Shown piece after piece: positions 1-8,248 of a stretch of DNA of 64,000 bases (position 1 is its first letter; the number at the start of each line of letters is the position of its first letter). The DNA comes from Alcanivorax sediminis. Its GTDB lineage: Bacteria; Pseudomonadota; Gammaproteobacteria; Pseudomonadales; Alcanivoracaceae. The stretch lies in NCBI RefSeq assembly GCF_009601165.1, contig NZ_WIRE01000002.1, positions 1-64,000 on the forward strand, read 5' to 3'. The translations under genes were made by a program, and so were the position numbers. Under the pieces are notes generated by a model. It was given only the letters and a program-made list of their open reading frames with translations. It had not been told where the DNA came from and did not search any database.

Positions 1-2460
1 ATGATGGGCGGTATTTCGCTCCATGAAGGCCGTATTTCCGAGATGCGTACCGGTGAGGGTAAAACCCTGACCGCCACCTTGCCTGTTTACCTCAATGCGC
101 TGTCCGGTGAGGGGGTGCATGTGGTGACGGTGAACGACTATCTGGCTGAGCGTGATGCCAACTGGATGCGCCCCCTGTACGAATTCCTCGGCCTGAGCGT
201 GGGCATCATCCTGTCCCAGCAGCCGTCAGAGCAGAAGCGTGCCGCCTATGCTGCGGACATTACTTACGGCACCAACAACGAATACGGTTTTGATTACCTG
301 CGCGACAACATGGCCTTCCGCCTGGAAGACCGGGTACAGCGTGGCCTTAATTACGCGGTGGTCGATGAGGTGGATTCCATTCTCATCGATGAAGCTCGTA
401 CCCCGTTGATCATCTCCGGCCCGGCTGCGGATTCCTCTGAGTTGTACATGGCCATCAACAAACTGATGCCCAACCTCAAGAAACAGGTAGAGGAAAGCGA
501 TGAAGAAGGTGACTTCTTTGTAGATGAAAAGCAGCGCCAGGTTGAACTCACGGAAGGAGGTCACCAGAAAATTGAAGGCCTGCTGGTCAGCAATGGCATT
601 CTTGATGAAGGCGAGAGCCTGTATGCCGCCCACAACCTGACGTTGCTCCATCACGTGCATGCGGCGCTCAAGGCGCACGCGCTTTTCCACGTCGATCGTG
701 ATTACATCGTTCAGGGCGGTCAGATTGTGATCGTGGACGAACACACTGGTCGTACCATGCCGGGGCGTCGCTGGTCCGAGGGGATTCACCAGGCCATCGA
801 AGCCAAGGAAGGGGTAAACATCCAGCAGGAAAACCAGACCCTGGCATCCACCACGTTCCAAAACTACTTCCGCCTTTACAACAAGCTGTCTGGCATGACC
901 GGGACCGCGGACACCGAGGCAATGGAATTCCGCCAGATCTATGGCATGGATGTGGTGGTGATCCCCACCAACCGCCCCATGGTGCGGGTCGACGCCAACG
1001 ATCTGGTCTATCTGAGCCTGCAGGAAAAATTCGATGCCATTGTTGAAGAGGTCAAGGCAGCGGTAGAAAAGGGCGCGCCGGTTCTGGTGGGTACGGCGAC
1101 CATTGAAGCGTCTGAATATCTGTCCAAGCGTCTCAAGCAGGACAAGATCCATCACGAAGTACTTAATGCCAAGTTCCACCAGCGTGAAGCACAGATTATT
1201 GCCCAGGCGGGTCGTCCCGGTGCAGTGACCATTGCCACCAACATGGCGGGCCGTGGTACTGACATCATGTTGGGTGGTAATCCGGAAGAGCAGATCAAGC
1301 ACATGGATGAGCCATCCGAGGCCGAGGCGGAAAAGATTCGCGCGGAATGGCAGGCCAACCATGACAAGGTGATGGAAGCTGGCGGCTTGCACATTATCGG
1401 TAGTGAGCGCCATGAATCCCGCCGCATCGACAATCAGCTGCGTGGTCGAGCGGGTCGTCAGGGGGACCCGGGTTACACCCGCTTCTTCCTGTCCATGGAA
1501 GATGACCTGATGCGCATCTTCGCCTCCGACCGGATTCGTAACATGATGCGCTCCCTCGGGCTCGAAGACGGAGAGGCCATTGAGCACCGCTGGGTAACGC
1601 GCGCCATTGAAAATGCCCAGCGCAAAGTGGAAGGTCGCAACTTTGATATCCGCAAGAATTTGCTGGAATACGATGATGTGGCCAATGACCAACGACAGGT
1701 CATCTACAATCAGCGTGACCAGATTCTGGAAACCGATGACCTGACCAATTCGGTGAAGGGCATCCGCTTTGATGTCATCCAGGAAGTGGTCCACAGCTAC
1801 ATGGCTCCGGGCTCCGTGGAAGACCAGTGGGACGTGCCGGGGCTGGAGAAAACCTTGGATGCCGAATTCCAGTGCAAGGCGGCCGTTGGCCAGTGGCTGA
1901 ATGAAGACAGTCAGCTGCATATCGATGGCGTGGTTGAAAAGCTGGTTGAGCACATGGAAGAGGAATACCAGCGCAAGGAAGCCGAGATCGGTGCTGAAGA
2001 TCTTCGCCGAATCGAGAAGCATTTGATGCTGCAGATCCTGGATCGCCACTGGAAAGAGCACCTGGCCAGCATGGATCATCTCCGTCAGGGGATTCATTTG
2101 CGCGGTTACGCGCAAAAGAATCCGAAGCAGGAATACAAGAAGGAAGCTTTCGAGCTTTTCCAGACCCTGCTCAATCAGATCCAGCATGAACTGATCCGGG
2201 TGTTGCATAGTTTCCAGGTGCGTCGTGACGATGAACTGGAGCGCCTCGAGCAGCAGCGCCAGGAAGAAGCTCGTCGTCAGGCTGAGAAAATGAAGATGCA
2301 GGCGGCCGCCGAGCCCGGTACCGAATCTGCTACAGGACAAGAGGGCGGAGCCCAGCAGTCTGGAACGGTGGTTCGTGAAGGCCGCAAGGTGGGCCGTAAC
2401 GAGCCCTGCCCGTGTGGTTCAGGGAAAAAGTACAAGCAGTGCCACGGCAAGATTGAATAA
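1..2460 (+). CDS. secA: Preprotein translocase ATPase SecA, 5' end cut off by the window
   Basis: SecA is the ATPase that drives unfolded preproteins through SecYEG at the inner membrane. About 819 codons are present. The first in-window ATG is internal: by comparison with the usual ~900-residue protein, roughly 80 N-terminal residues lie upstream of the window. Visible features are the Walker A motif MRTGEGKT near residue 15, the DEAD-type segment [14 protein letters not shown], the second motor domain ending in [11 protein letters not shown], and a C-terminal SEC-C zinc-binding tail ([13 protein letters not shown]) that binds SecB. A hairpin terminator follows within 70 bases. Identity is certain; only the 5' end is missing. 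Confidence 0.98.
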   Translation: MMGGISLHEGRISEMRTGEGKTLTATLPVYLNALSGEGVHVVTVNDYLAERDANWMRPLYEFLGLSVGIILSQQPSEQKRAAYAADITYGTNNEYGFDYLRDNMAFRLEDRVQRGLNYAVVDEVDSILIDEARTPLIISGPAADSSELYMAINKLMPNLKKQVEESDEEGDFFVDEKQRQVELTEGGHQKIEGLLVSNGILDEGESLYAAHNLTLLHHVHAALKAHALFHVDRDYIVQGGQIVIVDEHTGRTMPGRRWSEGIHQAIEAKEGVNIQQENQTLASTTFQNYFRLYNKLSGMTGTADTEAMEFRQIYGMDVVVIPTNRPMVRVDANDLVYLSLQEKFDAIVEEVKAAVEKGAPVLVGTATIEASEYLSKRLKQDKIHHEVLNAKFHQREAQIIAQAGRPGAVTIATNMAGRGTDIMLGGNPEEQIKHMDEPSEAEAEKIRAEWQANHDKVMEAGGLHIIGSERHESRRIDNQLRGRAGRQGDPGYTRFFLSMEDDLMRIFASDRIRNMMRSLGLEDGEAIEHRWVTRAIENAQRKVEGRNFDIRKNLLEYDDVANDQRQVIYNQRDQILETDDLTNSVKGIRFDVIQEVVHSYMAPGSVEDQWDVPGLEKTLDAEFQCKAAVGQWLNEDSQLHIDGVVEKLVEHMEEEYQRKEAEIGAEDLRRIEKHLMLQILDRHWKEHLASMDHLRQGIHLRGYAQKNPKQEYKKEAFELFQTLLNQIQHELIRVLHSFQVRRDDELERLEQQRQEEARRQAEKMKMQAAAEPGTESATGQEGGAQQSGTVVREGRKVGRNEPCPCGSGKKYKQCHGKIE

Positions 2461-2470
2461 ACCAGTCCCA

Positions 2471-2566
2471 AGCTACAAGCTACAAGCAGCAAGGAAAATC
2501 AGAGCACCGGCTGAGCCGGTGCTTTCTTTGTTTGGGCTTGTAGCTTGCGGCTTGAGGCTTGTAGCT
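2471..2566. repeat. Heptad-period inverted repeat flanking the secA terminator
   Basis: The left arm (2471-2494) is built of AGCTACA-type 7-bp units. The right arm (2536-2566) is built of GCTTGTA-type units and is nearly its reverse complement, with about three mismatches over 24 bases. The arms enclose the GC-rich terminator hairpin. The architecture is that of the CGAGTTT-type elements elsewhere in this window, but with a different unit sequence. Confidence 0.75.
2503..2529 (+). terminator. Rho-independent terminator of secA
   Basis: A perfect 9-bp stem AGCACCGGC / GCCGGTGCT with a TGA loop is followed by a T-rich run (TTTCTTTG). It lies 43 bases after the secA stop codon. Confidence 0.85.
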
Positions 2567-2586
2567 GATTTTTCAAGGAAATGGTT

Positions 2587-3789
2587 ATGACGCAAACAGA
2601 GTGGTTGCCTGTTCCCGGACTCCGGCTCGCCGCCGTGGAAGCGGGTATCAAGAAAGCCAATCGTAAGGATCTGGTGATACTGGAGCTGGCTGATGAGGCT
2701 CGTGTCAGCGGCGTGTTTACGCTGAACCGTTTCTGCGCCGCCCCGGTCCAGGTGGCCAAGGCGCGGCTGGCGAAAGCTACCCCGAAATACCTGATGATCA
2801 ACACCGGTTATGCCAATGCGGGCACCGGTAAGAAAGGCCTGGAAAATTGCCTTGCCAGCTGCAAGATGCTGGCGGAAGCGACCGGCTGTCGCGAAGAGGA
2901 AATCCTGCCTTATTCCACTGGTGTTATTGGCGAGCAGTTTCCACTTGAGGCCTTTGCAAAAGGTATCCCCGTCGCGTTGGGGGAGCTGGATGAGCATCAC
3001 TGGGGGCGGGCATCGGAAGGGATCATGACCACCGATACCTATCCGAAGCTGGCAAGTCGTCGTGTGGAAATGGGTGGGGTGCCGGTGACGATTACCGGCA
3101 TGTCCAAGGGCTCGGGCATGATCAAGCCGAATATGGCCACCATGCTGGGTTACATCGCTACCGATGCGCCAATCGCCAAGCCATTGCTGGATCAGTGGGT
3201 GAAATCGTTGGCAGATCTGTCTTTCAACCGTGTCACAGTGGATGGTGATACCTCTACCAATGATGCCTGCATGTTGATCAGCACGGCTCAGGCTCAGATG
3301 GCAGAAATTACTGCCTTGGATGAGCAGAGTCAGGTTCTGTACGACGCCCTGAAAGCGGTGTTCGTAGAGCTGGCTCAGGCGCTGGTGCGTGATGGTGAAG
3401 GTGCCACCAAGTTTGTAGAAATCGCCATTACTGGTGCCGCTTCCGATGCGGATGCCCGTGTCGTTGCGGAAACCATTGCACACTCTCCTTTGGTGAAAAC
3501 CGCACTGTTTGCGTCGGACCCTAACTGGGGTCGAATCCTGGGCGCCATTGGCCGCGCGCCCATTGCTGAGCTGGATGTGGACAAGGTGAGCCTGTGGCTG
3601 GGCGATGTGCTGCTGGTGGAGCAGGGTGGCGTGGCCGAGAGCTATCGGGAAGCCGCCGGCGCCGCAGTGATGGCCGAGTCCGAAATCACCATTCGTGCTG
3701 ATCTCGCTTGCGGTGATGGTGAGTGCACGGTATGGACCTGCGACTTCAGCTACGACTATGTGAAGATCAACGCGGAATACAGGACGTAA
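2587..3789 (+). CDS. argJ: Bifunctional glutamate N-acetyltransferase / ornithine acetyltransferase ArgJ
   Basis: ArgJ moves the acetyl group from N-acetylornithine to glutamate, and may also use acetyl-CoA, in cyclic arginine synthesis in the cytoplasm. The 400-residue product has the family size. The self-cleavage site is visible as KPNMATMLGYI: the Thr of the AT-MLG junction becomes the N-terminal nucleophile of the beta chain. The oxyanion segment PYSTGVIG and the substrate loop DGDTSTND are also present. An ATG exists at 2581, but the Shine-Dalgarno AAGGA at 2575-2579 directly abuts it and sits 7 bases before the ATG at 2587, so the latter is chosen. The gene is monocistronic between secA and the Nudix gene. 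Confidence 0.96.
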   Translation: MTQTEWLPVPGLRLAAVEAGIKKANRKDLVILELADEARVSGVFTLNRFCAAPVQVAKARLAKATPKYLMINTGYANAGTGKKGLENCLASCKMLAEATGCREEEILPYSTGVIGEQFPLEAFAKGIPVALGELDEHHWGRASEGIMTTDTYPKLASRRVEMGGVPVTITGMSKGSGMIKPNMATMLGYIATDAPIAKPLLDQWVKSLADLSFNRVTVDGDTSTNDACMLISTAQAQMAEITALDEQSQVLYDALKAVFVELAQALVRDGEGATKFVEIAITGAASDADARVVAETIAHSPLVKTALFASDPNWGRILGAIGRAPIAELDVDKVSLWLGDVLLVEQGGVAESYREAAGAAVMAESEITIRADLACGDGECTVWTCDFSYDYVKINAEYRT

Positions 3790-3794
3790 GCTCA

Positions 3795-3820
3795 CGCCTG
3801 ACGCCAGAAGCTTGACGCCC
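3795..3820. repeat. Short heptad-period tract after argJ
   Basis: Degenerate 7-bp units CGCCTGA / CGCCAGA / AGCTTGA / CGCCCA run consecutively just after the argJ stop. They keep the 7-bp period of the other intergenic tracts in the window. Confidence 0.5.
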
Positions 3821-3823
3821 AAT

Positions 3824-3854
3824 GCTGTAGGAGCCTGCCTGCAAGAGATTCCGG
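3824..3854. repeat. REP-like element (GTAGGAGC...GCAAG)
   Basis: The short palindromic segment TGTAGGAGCCTGCCTGCAAG resembles the extragenic REP sequences of pseudomonads. Related copies lie near 17984, 26118, 34125, 36701 and 45527. Confidence 0.55.
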
Positions 3855-3876
3855 ATGAGGCAAGGCAAAATGAGTG

Positions 3877-3945
3877 GCGAGTTGCGAGTGTCGAAAGGCA
3901 AAAGCGGGTTCTGCTTTTCGAAACTCGAAACTCGAAACTCGAAAC
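3877..3945. repeat. Heptad hairpin element between argJ and the Nudix gene
   Basis: The left arm (3877-3905) carries CGAGTTG and CGAGTGT units followed by CGAAAGGCAAAAGC. The right arm (3913-3945) starts GCTTTTCGAAACT and continues with CGAAACT units. The arms can pair over about 28 bases around a 7-base loop. It is a clear member of the dispersed CGAGTNN family. Confidence 0.85.
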
Positions 3946-4016
3946 CTGTGGCTTTCCTCGCCGTCCGCTGCGGTGGGTAACTGTCAAAGCAGAACCAATA
4001 TAGAGCAAGGCCTCCC

Positions 4017-4970
4017 ATGACTACCGAATCCACCCCCGCCATTACCGTTGTCGCCGCCATCATACGCGGGGAAGACGGACGCATCTGTCTCAGCAAGCGG
4101 CCGGACAACAAGCATCAGGGCGGGCGTTGGGAGTTTCCTGGCGGCAAGGTGGAAGGTGGGGAGCGACTTGCTGACGCACTGACCCGTGAACTTCATGAAG
4201 AGCTGGGCATGGAGGACTCTGTGTCCTCTCCTTTCATGACCATCGCGCACCAGTATCCCGACCTGCATGTCACCCTGCATTTTCGTGATGTCACCGCATG
4301 GCGAGGCGTGCCGGCAGGCCGTGAAGGACAACAGGTAAGCTGGTTCACCATTGATGAGCTGCCGGGCCTGACGTTTCCTGCTGCCAATCAACCTGTAGTG
4401 ACGGCGATTACGCTGCCTCCCTTGCTGGCCATTGCTCCTGATGCCTTTTCGCTGGAGCAATTGCTGGACGGCATCAAGCGGCTGGATCCGATCAGAACAG
4501 GTCTGTACCTGCGTAGCTGGAGTCATCACCCAGCCAGAGACGCTCTGCTTGAGGCCTGTGCGGCCCAGGGTCTTAAAGTCTGGCTGCGGGCGGACTCTCC
4601 GCAGGGGGTGGCTGGAGGGATTCCCGCTGGCGTGTTCGGGTTGCATCTTCCCGAGACGGTACTGCTGGACTGTGATACTCGTCCGGATTTCGCCGGTGTG
4701 GTTAGCGCGGCCTGCCATGATCAACAGGCACTGGATAAAGCCGTGTCGCTGGGCCTGGAGAGCGCACTGTTGTCCCCGGTAAACCCCACCGCCACCCATC
4801 CGGATCAGGCTCCGCTCGGCTGGGAAAAAGCCGGTCAGTGGGCTACGGGTTTGCCATTGACCTGTTACATGCTGGGAGGGGTGGGGCCGGAGGACATTGG
4901 TCGTGCCCGGGAGCATGGTGCGGTGGGTGTGGCAGGCATTCGCGCCTTTTGGCCACTCCTTTCTCCGTAG
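4017..4970 (+). CDS. Nudix hydrolase (MutT) fused to a thiamine phosphate synthase-like domain
   Basis: The N-terminal ~130 residues are a MutT-type Nudix domain with a complete Nudix box (GGKVEGGE, seven residues, then REL-EE-G). It is expected to sanitise 8-oxo-dGTP or related nucleotides. The C-terminal ~170 residues resemble the ThiE/TenI barrel (…YMLGGVGPEDIGRAREHGAVGVAGIRAFW), which in ThiE binds thiamine phosphate. This fusion is known from pseudomonads. In those proteins the ThiE half is not shown to make thiamine phosphate, so only the Nudix activity should be assumed. The start ATG follows GCAAGG by about six bases. The gene stands alone downstream of argJ. Confidence 0.9.
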   Translation: MTTESTPAITVVAAIIRGEDGRICLSKRPDNKHQGGRWEFPGGKVEGGERLADALTRELHEELGMEDSVSSPFMTIAHQYPDLHVTLHFRDVTAWRGVPAGREGQQVSWFTIDELPGLTFPAANQPVVTAITLPPLLAIAPDAFSLEQLLDGIKRLDPIRTGLYLRSWSHHPARDALLEACAAQGLKVWLRADSPQGVAGGIPAGVFGLHLPETVLLDCDTRPDFAGVVSAACHDQQALDKAVSLGLESALLSPVNPTATHPDQAPLGWEKAGQWATGLPLTCYMLGGVGPEDIGRAREHGAVGVAGIRAFWPLLSP

Positions 4971-5197
4971 AACGTAGCGCAGCGGAGTAACGCACGGAGT
5001 GCGGCCCCGAAGGGGTGAGCGCCGCGAATAAGCCCACTTGCTGACCGAAGGGCTGTGAGGTTGGCACTGCCTCTGCAGAACGGTCCAGGCCCCATTCGGC
5101 CAACAATTTGGCTGGCTCTCCTACAGAGCCTCGCTTAGGCCCGGTTCGCCTCTGCAAGCAGGTTCCTGCGGAGGGGCGAGTGGTGAGAGAGCAGAGC

Positions 5198-5383
5198 CTA
5201 TTCCTCGAAGTCCACGCCCGGTGCTTCCGGATCGCCGGGAATCGCATGGCGTTCTGCTGCCCAGTCGCCCAGATCAATCAATTTGCAGCGCTCACAGCAA
5301 AACGGCCGCCAGGGATTGTTGTCCCAGCGAGTCAGGCTTTTGCATTGTGGGCAGGGGTAGGTTTGAGTGGTGTTGTCGGTCAT
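5198..5383 (-). CDS. yacG: DNA gyrase inhibitor / zinc-binding protein YacG
   Basis: This is a 61-residue zinc protein with the family signature: CPQC near residue 11, about 15 residues, then CCERCKLIDLGDWA. The four cysteines bind Zn. E. coli YacG binds GyrB and blocks DNA binding by gyrase. It lies downstream of coaE on the same strand with a 75-base gap, the usual coaE-yacG neighbourhood behind the pil genes in Pseudomonas. The acidic tail (DPEAPGVDFEE) is typical. Confidence 0.93.
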   Translation of the reverse strand: MTDNTTQTYPCPQCKSLTRWDNNPWRPFCCERCKLIDLGDWAAERHAIPGDPEAPGVDFEE

Positions 5384-5440
5384 TGGGCTCAGTGGATAGT
5401 TAAAGAAAGACGGCTTGAGCGAGATCTTACCGTTTTTGAA

Positions 5441-5460
5441 GTCAGACGTCAGACGTCACT
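5441..5460. repeat. Two AGACGTC heptads between yacG and coaE
   Basis: GTCAGACGTCAGACGTCACT contains two tandem AGACGTC units and their partial palindrome. The tract abuts the 3' end of coaE, whose stop codon lies at 5459-5461. Confidence 0.5.
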
Positions 5461-6061
5461 AGGCATGATTGTCTGCCAGCTCCAGGTAGTACCTGTGAAG
5501 CATATCCAGCTTTTCATGAAGCTTGTCCAGTGAGCCGTGATTTTCTACCACGTCATCGGCCTGATCCAGACGTCTGGAGCGCTCCAGCTGCGCTTTCATT
5601 ATCGCGGCGACCTGTTCCTCGGGGACATGATCCCGGGCCATGGTGCGCTTCACCTGCAGCTCAGCGGGAGCGTCAATCACCAGGGTGCGATTCACCAGCT
5701 CTTTCTGACTGGTTTCAAACAGCAGGGGGGAGACCAGTACGGTATAGGGCGACTGGCTGGCGGCGATTTGCGTGCGTAACTCCTGACCGATGGCCGGGTG
5801 TGTGATGCCCTCCAATTCCTTGAGGGCAGCGGGGTCGGCAAATACGATTTCCCGGAGCGCGCGGCGGTCGAGCGTACCGTCTTCGGCAATCACATGGTCG
5901 CCAAAACGCTCAGCAATGGCCTTCAGGGCGGGCTTGCCTGGTTCTACCACCACGCGGGAGGCTAGATCGGCATCCACAATGGTGATGCCGAGCCGAGCCA
6001 GATAATCAGTGGCTGCAGTCTTGCCACTTCCAATACCGCCAGTTAGTCCTACAACAAACAT
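5459..6061 (-). CDS. coaE: Dephospho-CoA kinase
   Basis: CoaE phosphorylates dephospho-CoA at the 3' ribose hydroxyl, the last step of coenzyme A synthesis. The product is 200 residues, the family length. The P-loop GLTGGIGSGKT is at residues 5-15, followed by the DAD motif (VDADLASR) and the THPAI segment of the CoA-binding part. The frame extends upstream, but the ATG at 6061 gives the conserved MFVVGLTGG start; the extra 13 codons match nothing in the family. The gene lies directly behind pilD, as in Pseudomonas. Confidence 0.96.
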   Translation of the reverse strand: MFVVGLTGGIGSGKTAATDYLARLGITIVDADLASRVVVEPGKPALKAIAERFGDHVIAEDGTLDRRALREIVFADPAALKELEGITHPAIGQELRTQIAASQSPYTVLVSPLLFETSQKELVNRTLVIDAPAELQVKRTMARDHVPEEQVAAIMKAQLERSRRLDQADDVVENHGSLDKLHEKLDMLHRYYLELADNHA

Positions 6062-6151
6062 GATGAATCCCGCTTGCAACCAACACGCATCATGCAGCAC
6101 GCGGTGGGTTCTGAAATACCCGCGTTATTTCTGAAGCAATGTCAGTGTGAA

Positions 6152-7015
6152 TTAGAGTTTGTACATTCCCAGGTACGACGTGACGATGGTGTCGCCCCAC
6201 AGTAGCGCGATCCACCCGGCGGTGGCCAGGTAGGGGCCGAAGGGGATCTGTACGCGTTTTTCTCCGCCAAACAGCATGCCGCCCACCGCGAATACCAGCC
6301 CAACCACCGAAGAGAGCAGGATGATCAGTGGCAGGTATTGCCAGCCGACAAAGGCCCCCAGTGCGGCCAGCAGCTTGAAATCACCAAAGCCCATACCTTC
6401 CTTGCCGGTCATCAGCTTGAACAGCCAATACACGCTCCAGAGCGATATATAGCCTGCCATGGCACCGATCACTGCATCCTGTAGTGATACGGGTGATACG
6501 CCGAGCAGAGCCGCCAACAGGCCGGCCCAGAGCAGCAGTAACGTCATGGAGTCCGGAAGGAGCGTGGTATCGGCATCAATCATGGCAGCAGCCAGCAGCA
6601 GCCAGGTGGCAAACAGGGTAAACACCAGCCAGCCGCCATAGCCAAAGTGCCAGGCGCAAATGCCGGCCAGCACACCGCTGAGGATTTCAATCAAAGGGTA
6701 GCGCTTGCTGATCGGTGTCTTGCAGTCCTTGCACTTGCCGCCCAGCACCAGCCAGCTAATCACCGGCACATTCTCGTACCAGGCAATGGCATGGCCGCAC
6801 TTGGGGCAGCGGGAGCGTGGTGTGACCAGATTGAAGACCGGTTGAGCGGCTTCTTCCGGTAACTCAAGAATTTCACGGGCCTCCGCACGCCACTCTCGCT
6901 GCATCATTTCCGGCAGCCGGTAGATCACTACATTCAGAAAGCTGCCTACAAGCAGGCCCAGAAAAATGCAAAACCCAACCAAAAAGGTTGGGTTTGTGGA
7001 AAGTAGAAACGTCAT
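6152..7015 (-). CDS. pilD: Type IV prepilin peptidase / N-methyltransferase PilD
   Basis: PilD is an inner-membrane aspartic protease that cleaves the leader of type IV prepilins and type II secretion pseudopilins, then methylates the new N-terminal Phe. The 287-residue product has an N-terminal transmembrane segment and a cytoplasmic loop with paired CxxC zinc motifs (CPKC at about residue 72, CKDC at about 97). It also has the two catalytic Asp regions: AAMIDADTTLLPD and GKEGMGFGDFKLLAALGA. The start chosen is the ATG at 7015 (MTFLLS); upstream codons in frame overlap pilC and look non-coding. It is cotranscribed with pilB and pilC. Confidence 0.96.
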   Translation of the reverse strand: MTFLLSTNPTFLVGFCIFLGLLVGSFLNVVIYRLPEMMQREWRAEAREILELPEEAAQPVFNLVTPRSRCPKCGHAIAWYENVPVISWLVLGGKCKDCKTPISKRYPLIEILSGVLAGICAWHFGYGGWLVFTLFATWLLLAAAMIDADTTLLPDSMTLLLLWAGLLAALLGVSPVSLQDAVIGAMAGYISLWSVYWLFKLMTGKEGMGFGDFKLLAALGAFVGWQYLPLIILLSSVVGLVFAVGGMLFGGEKRVQIPFGPYLATAGWIALLWGDTIVTSYLGMYKL

Positions 7016-7022
7016 TATTGCT

Positions 7023-8246
7023 TTATACGACCTGGCCGAGTTGGAAGATGGGTAGGTACATGGCGACAATCAGGCCGCCAATGAGTACACCCAGAACAGC
7101 CATGATGAGGGGCTCCATCATGCTGGTGAGGCCATCAACCGAGGCATCTACCTCATCCTCGTAATAGATAGCGACTTTTTCCAGCATAGCATCCAGTGCG
7201 CCAGACTCTTCACCAATGGCGGTCATTTGGAGAGCCATGGCTGGGAATACTCCTGTAGATCTCATGGCAAACTGGAGCTGCTGCCCTGTAGACACGTCTT
7301 CTTTAACCTGCAGAACAGCGGTTCTGTAAACAATATTGCCGGTAGCTCCTGCGCAGGCATCAAGGGCATCGATTAACGGGACACCCGCAGAAAAGGTGGT
7401 TGACAGGGTTCGGGCATAGCGTGCCACTGTGGCTTTGAATGTGATGTCTCCGACGATGGGGAGTTTTAACAGAATACGATCAATAGCGTTTCTAAATGCC
7501 TGAGAGCGTTTTCGTGTCTCGCTAAAGCCAATAGAGATACCAATAATTGCTAGGACTATCGTTAAGAAATTAGCTTGTAAGGCCTCGGATAGATTGATCA
7601 CAAACTGGGTAAACGCTGGTAGTTCAGCACCAAAACCTTCAAACAGTTCCTGAAATGTAGGCACTACTTTTACTAGCAGGATGGCTGTAACAATAATGGC
7701 AACAAAGATAACGGTTAGCGGGTATTTGAGTGCTTTTCGAATTTTTTGCTTCAAGGCTTCACTTTTTTCTTTGTACAGAGCCACCCTGTCTAACATGGTT
7801 TCCAGTGAGCCCGATTGCTCACCTGCGTCAATCAGGCTGCAGTAGAGGTCGTCAAAGTACAAAGGATGCTTACTAAGAGCTCCAGCAAAATTGTTACCCC
7901 CTTCCACTTCCGTTTTGATATTAAGAATCAGCTCCTTCATGGTAGGATTTTCTAGGCCATCGGCAACAATTTCAAAGGACTGAACAAGAGGAACGCCGGC
8001 TTTCATCATGGTGGCCATCTGTCTAGTGAAGATGGCAATATCCATTGGCTTAATTTTTTTCTTGCCGCCAATATTGATTTCTCGTTTTCGAACCACCTTT
8101 TTGGCGTTGATGCCTTGTTTTCGGAGCTCAGCCTTCACGATGGATGGCGCTTTTCCAGTTGCCTCCCCTTTGACTTTGGCCCCCTTGCGGTCCACCCCTT
8201 CATAAATAAAGGTGACGGTTTTTTGTTCTGCTGCTTTTGTAGCCAT
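7023..8246 (-). CDS. pilC: Type IV pilus inner-membrane platform protein PilC
   Basis: PilC is the inner-membrane platform that couples the PilB and PilT motors to pilin insertion and removal. The 407-residue product has two T2SS-F domains (about 70-195 and 275-397), each with the GxxLxxAL-type core. Transmembrane helices lie near residues 170-195, 215-240 and 375-400. The cytoplasmic N-terminus contains the usual F-Y-GxD-KGxxVKGE segment. It starts two bases after the pilB stop and ends seven bases before the pilD start, so the three genes form one operon. Codons are more AT-rich than those of the neighbouring housekeeping genes. Confidence 0.96.
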   Translation of the reverse strand: MATKAAEQKTVTFIYEGVDRKGAKVKGEATGKAPSIVKAELRKQGINAKKVVRKREINIGGKKKIKPMDIAIFTRQMATMMKAGVPLVQSFEIVADGLENPTMKELILNIKTEVEGGNNFAGALSKHPLYFDDLYCSLIDAGEQSGSLETMLDRVALYKEKSEALKQKIRKALKYPLTVIFVAIIVTAILLVKVVPTFQELFEGFGAELPAFTQFVINLSEALQANFLTIVLAIIGISIGFSETRKRSQAFRNAIDRILLKLPIVGDITFKATVARYARTLSTTFSAGVPLIDALDACAGATGNIVYRTAVLQVKEDVSTGQQLQFAMRSTGVFPAMALQMTAIGEESGALDAMLEKVAIYYEDEVDASVDGLTSMMEPLIMAVLGVLIGGLIVAMYLPIFQLGQVV

Positions 8247-8248
8247 AA

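Noticed and set aside
226..2340. 704-codon open frame on the minus strand
   Set aside because: It is fully antisense to secA, whose motifs are unambiguous. The frame is open only because of GC-rich codon bias; its translation matches no family and has no ribosome site.
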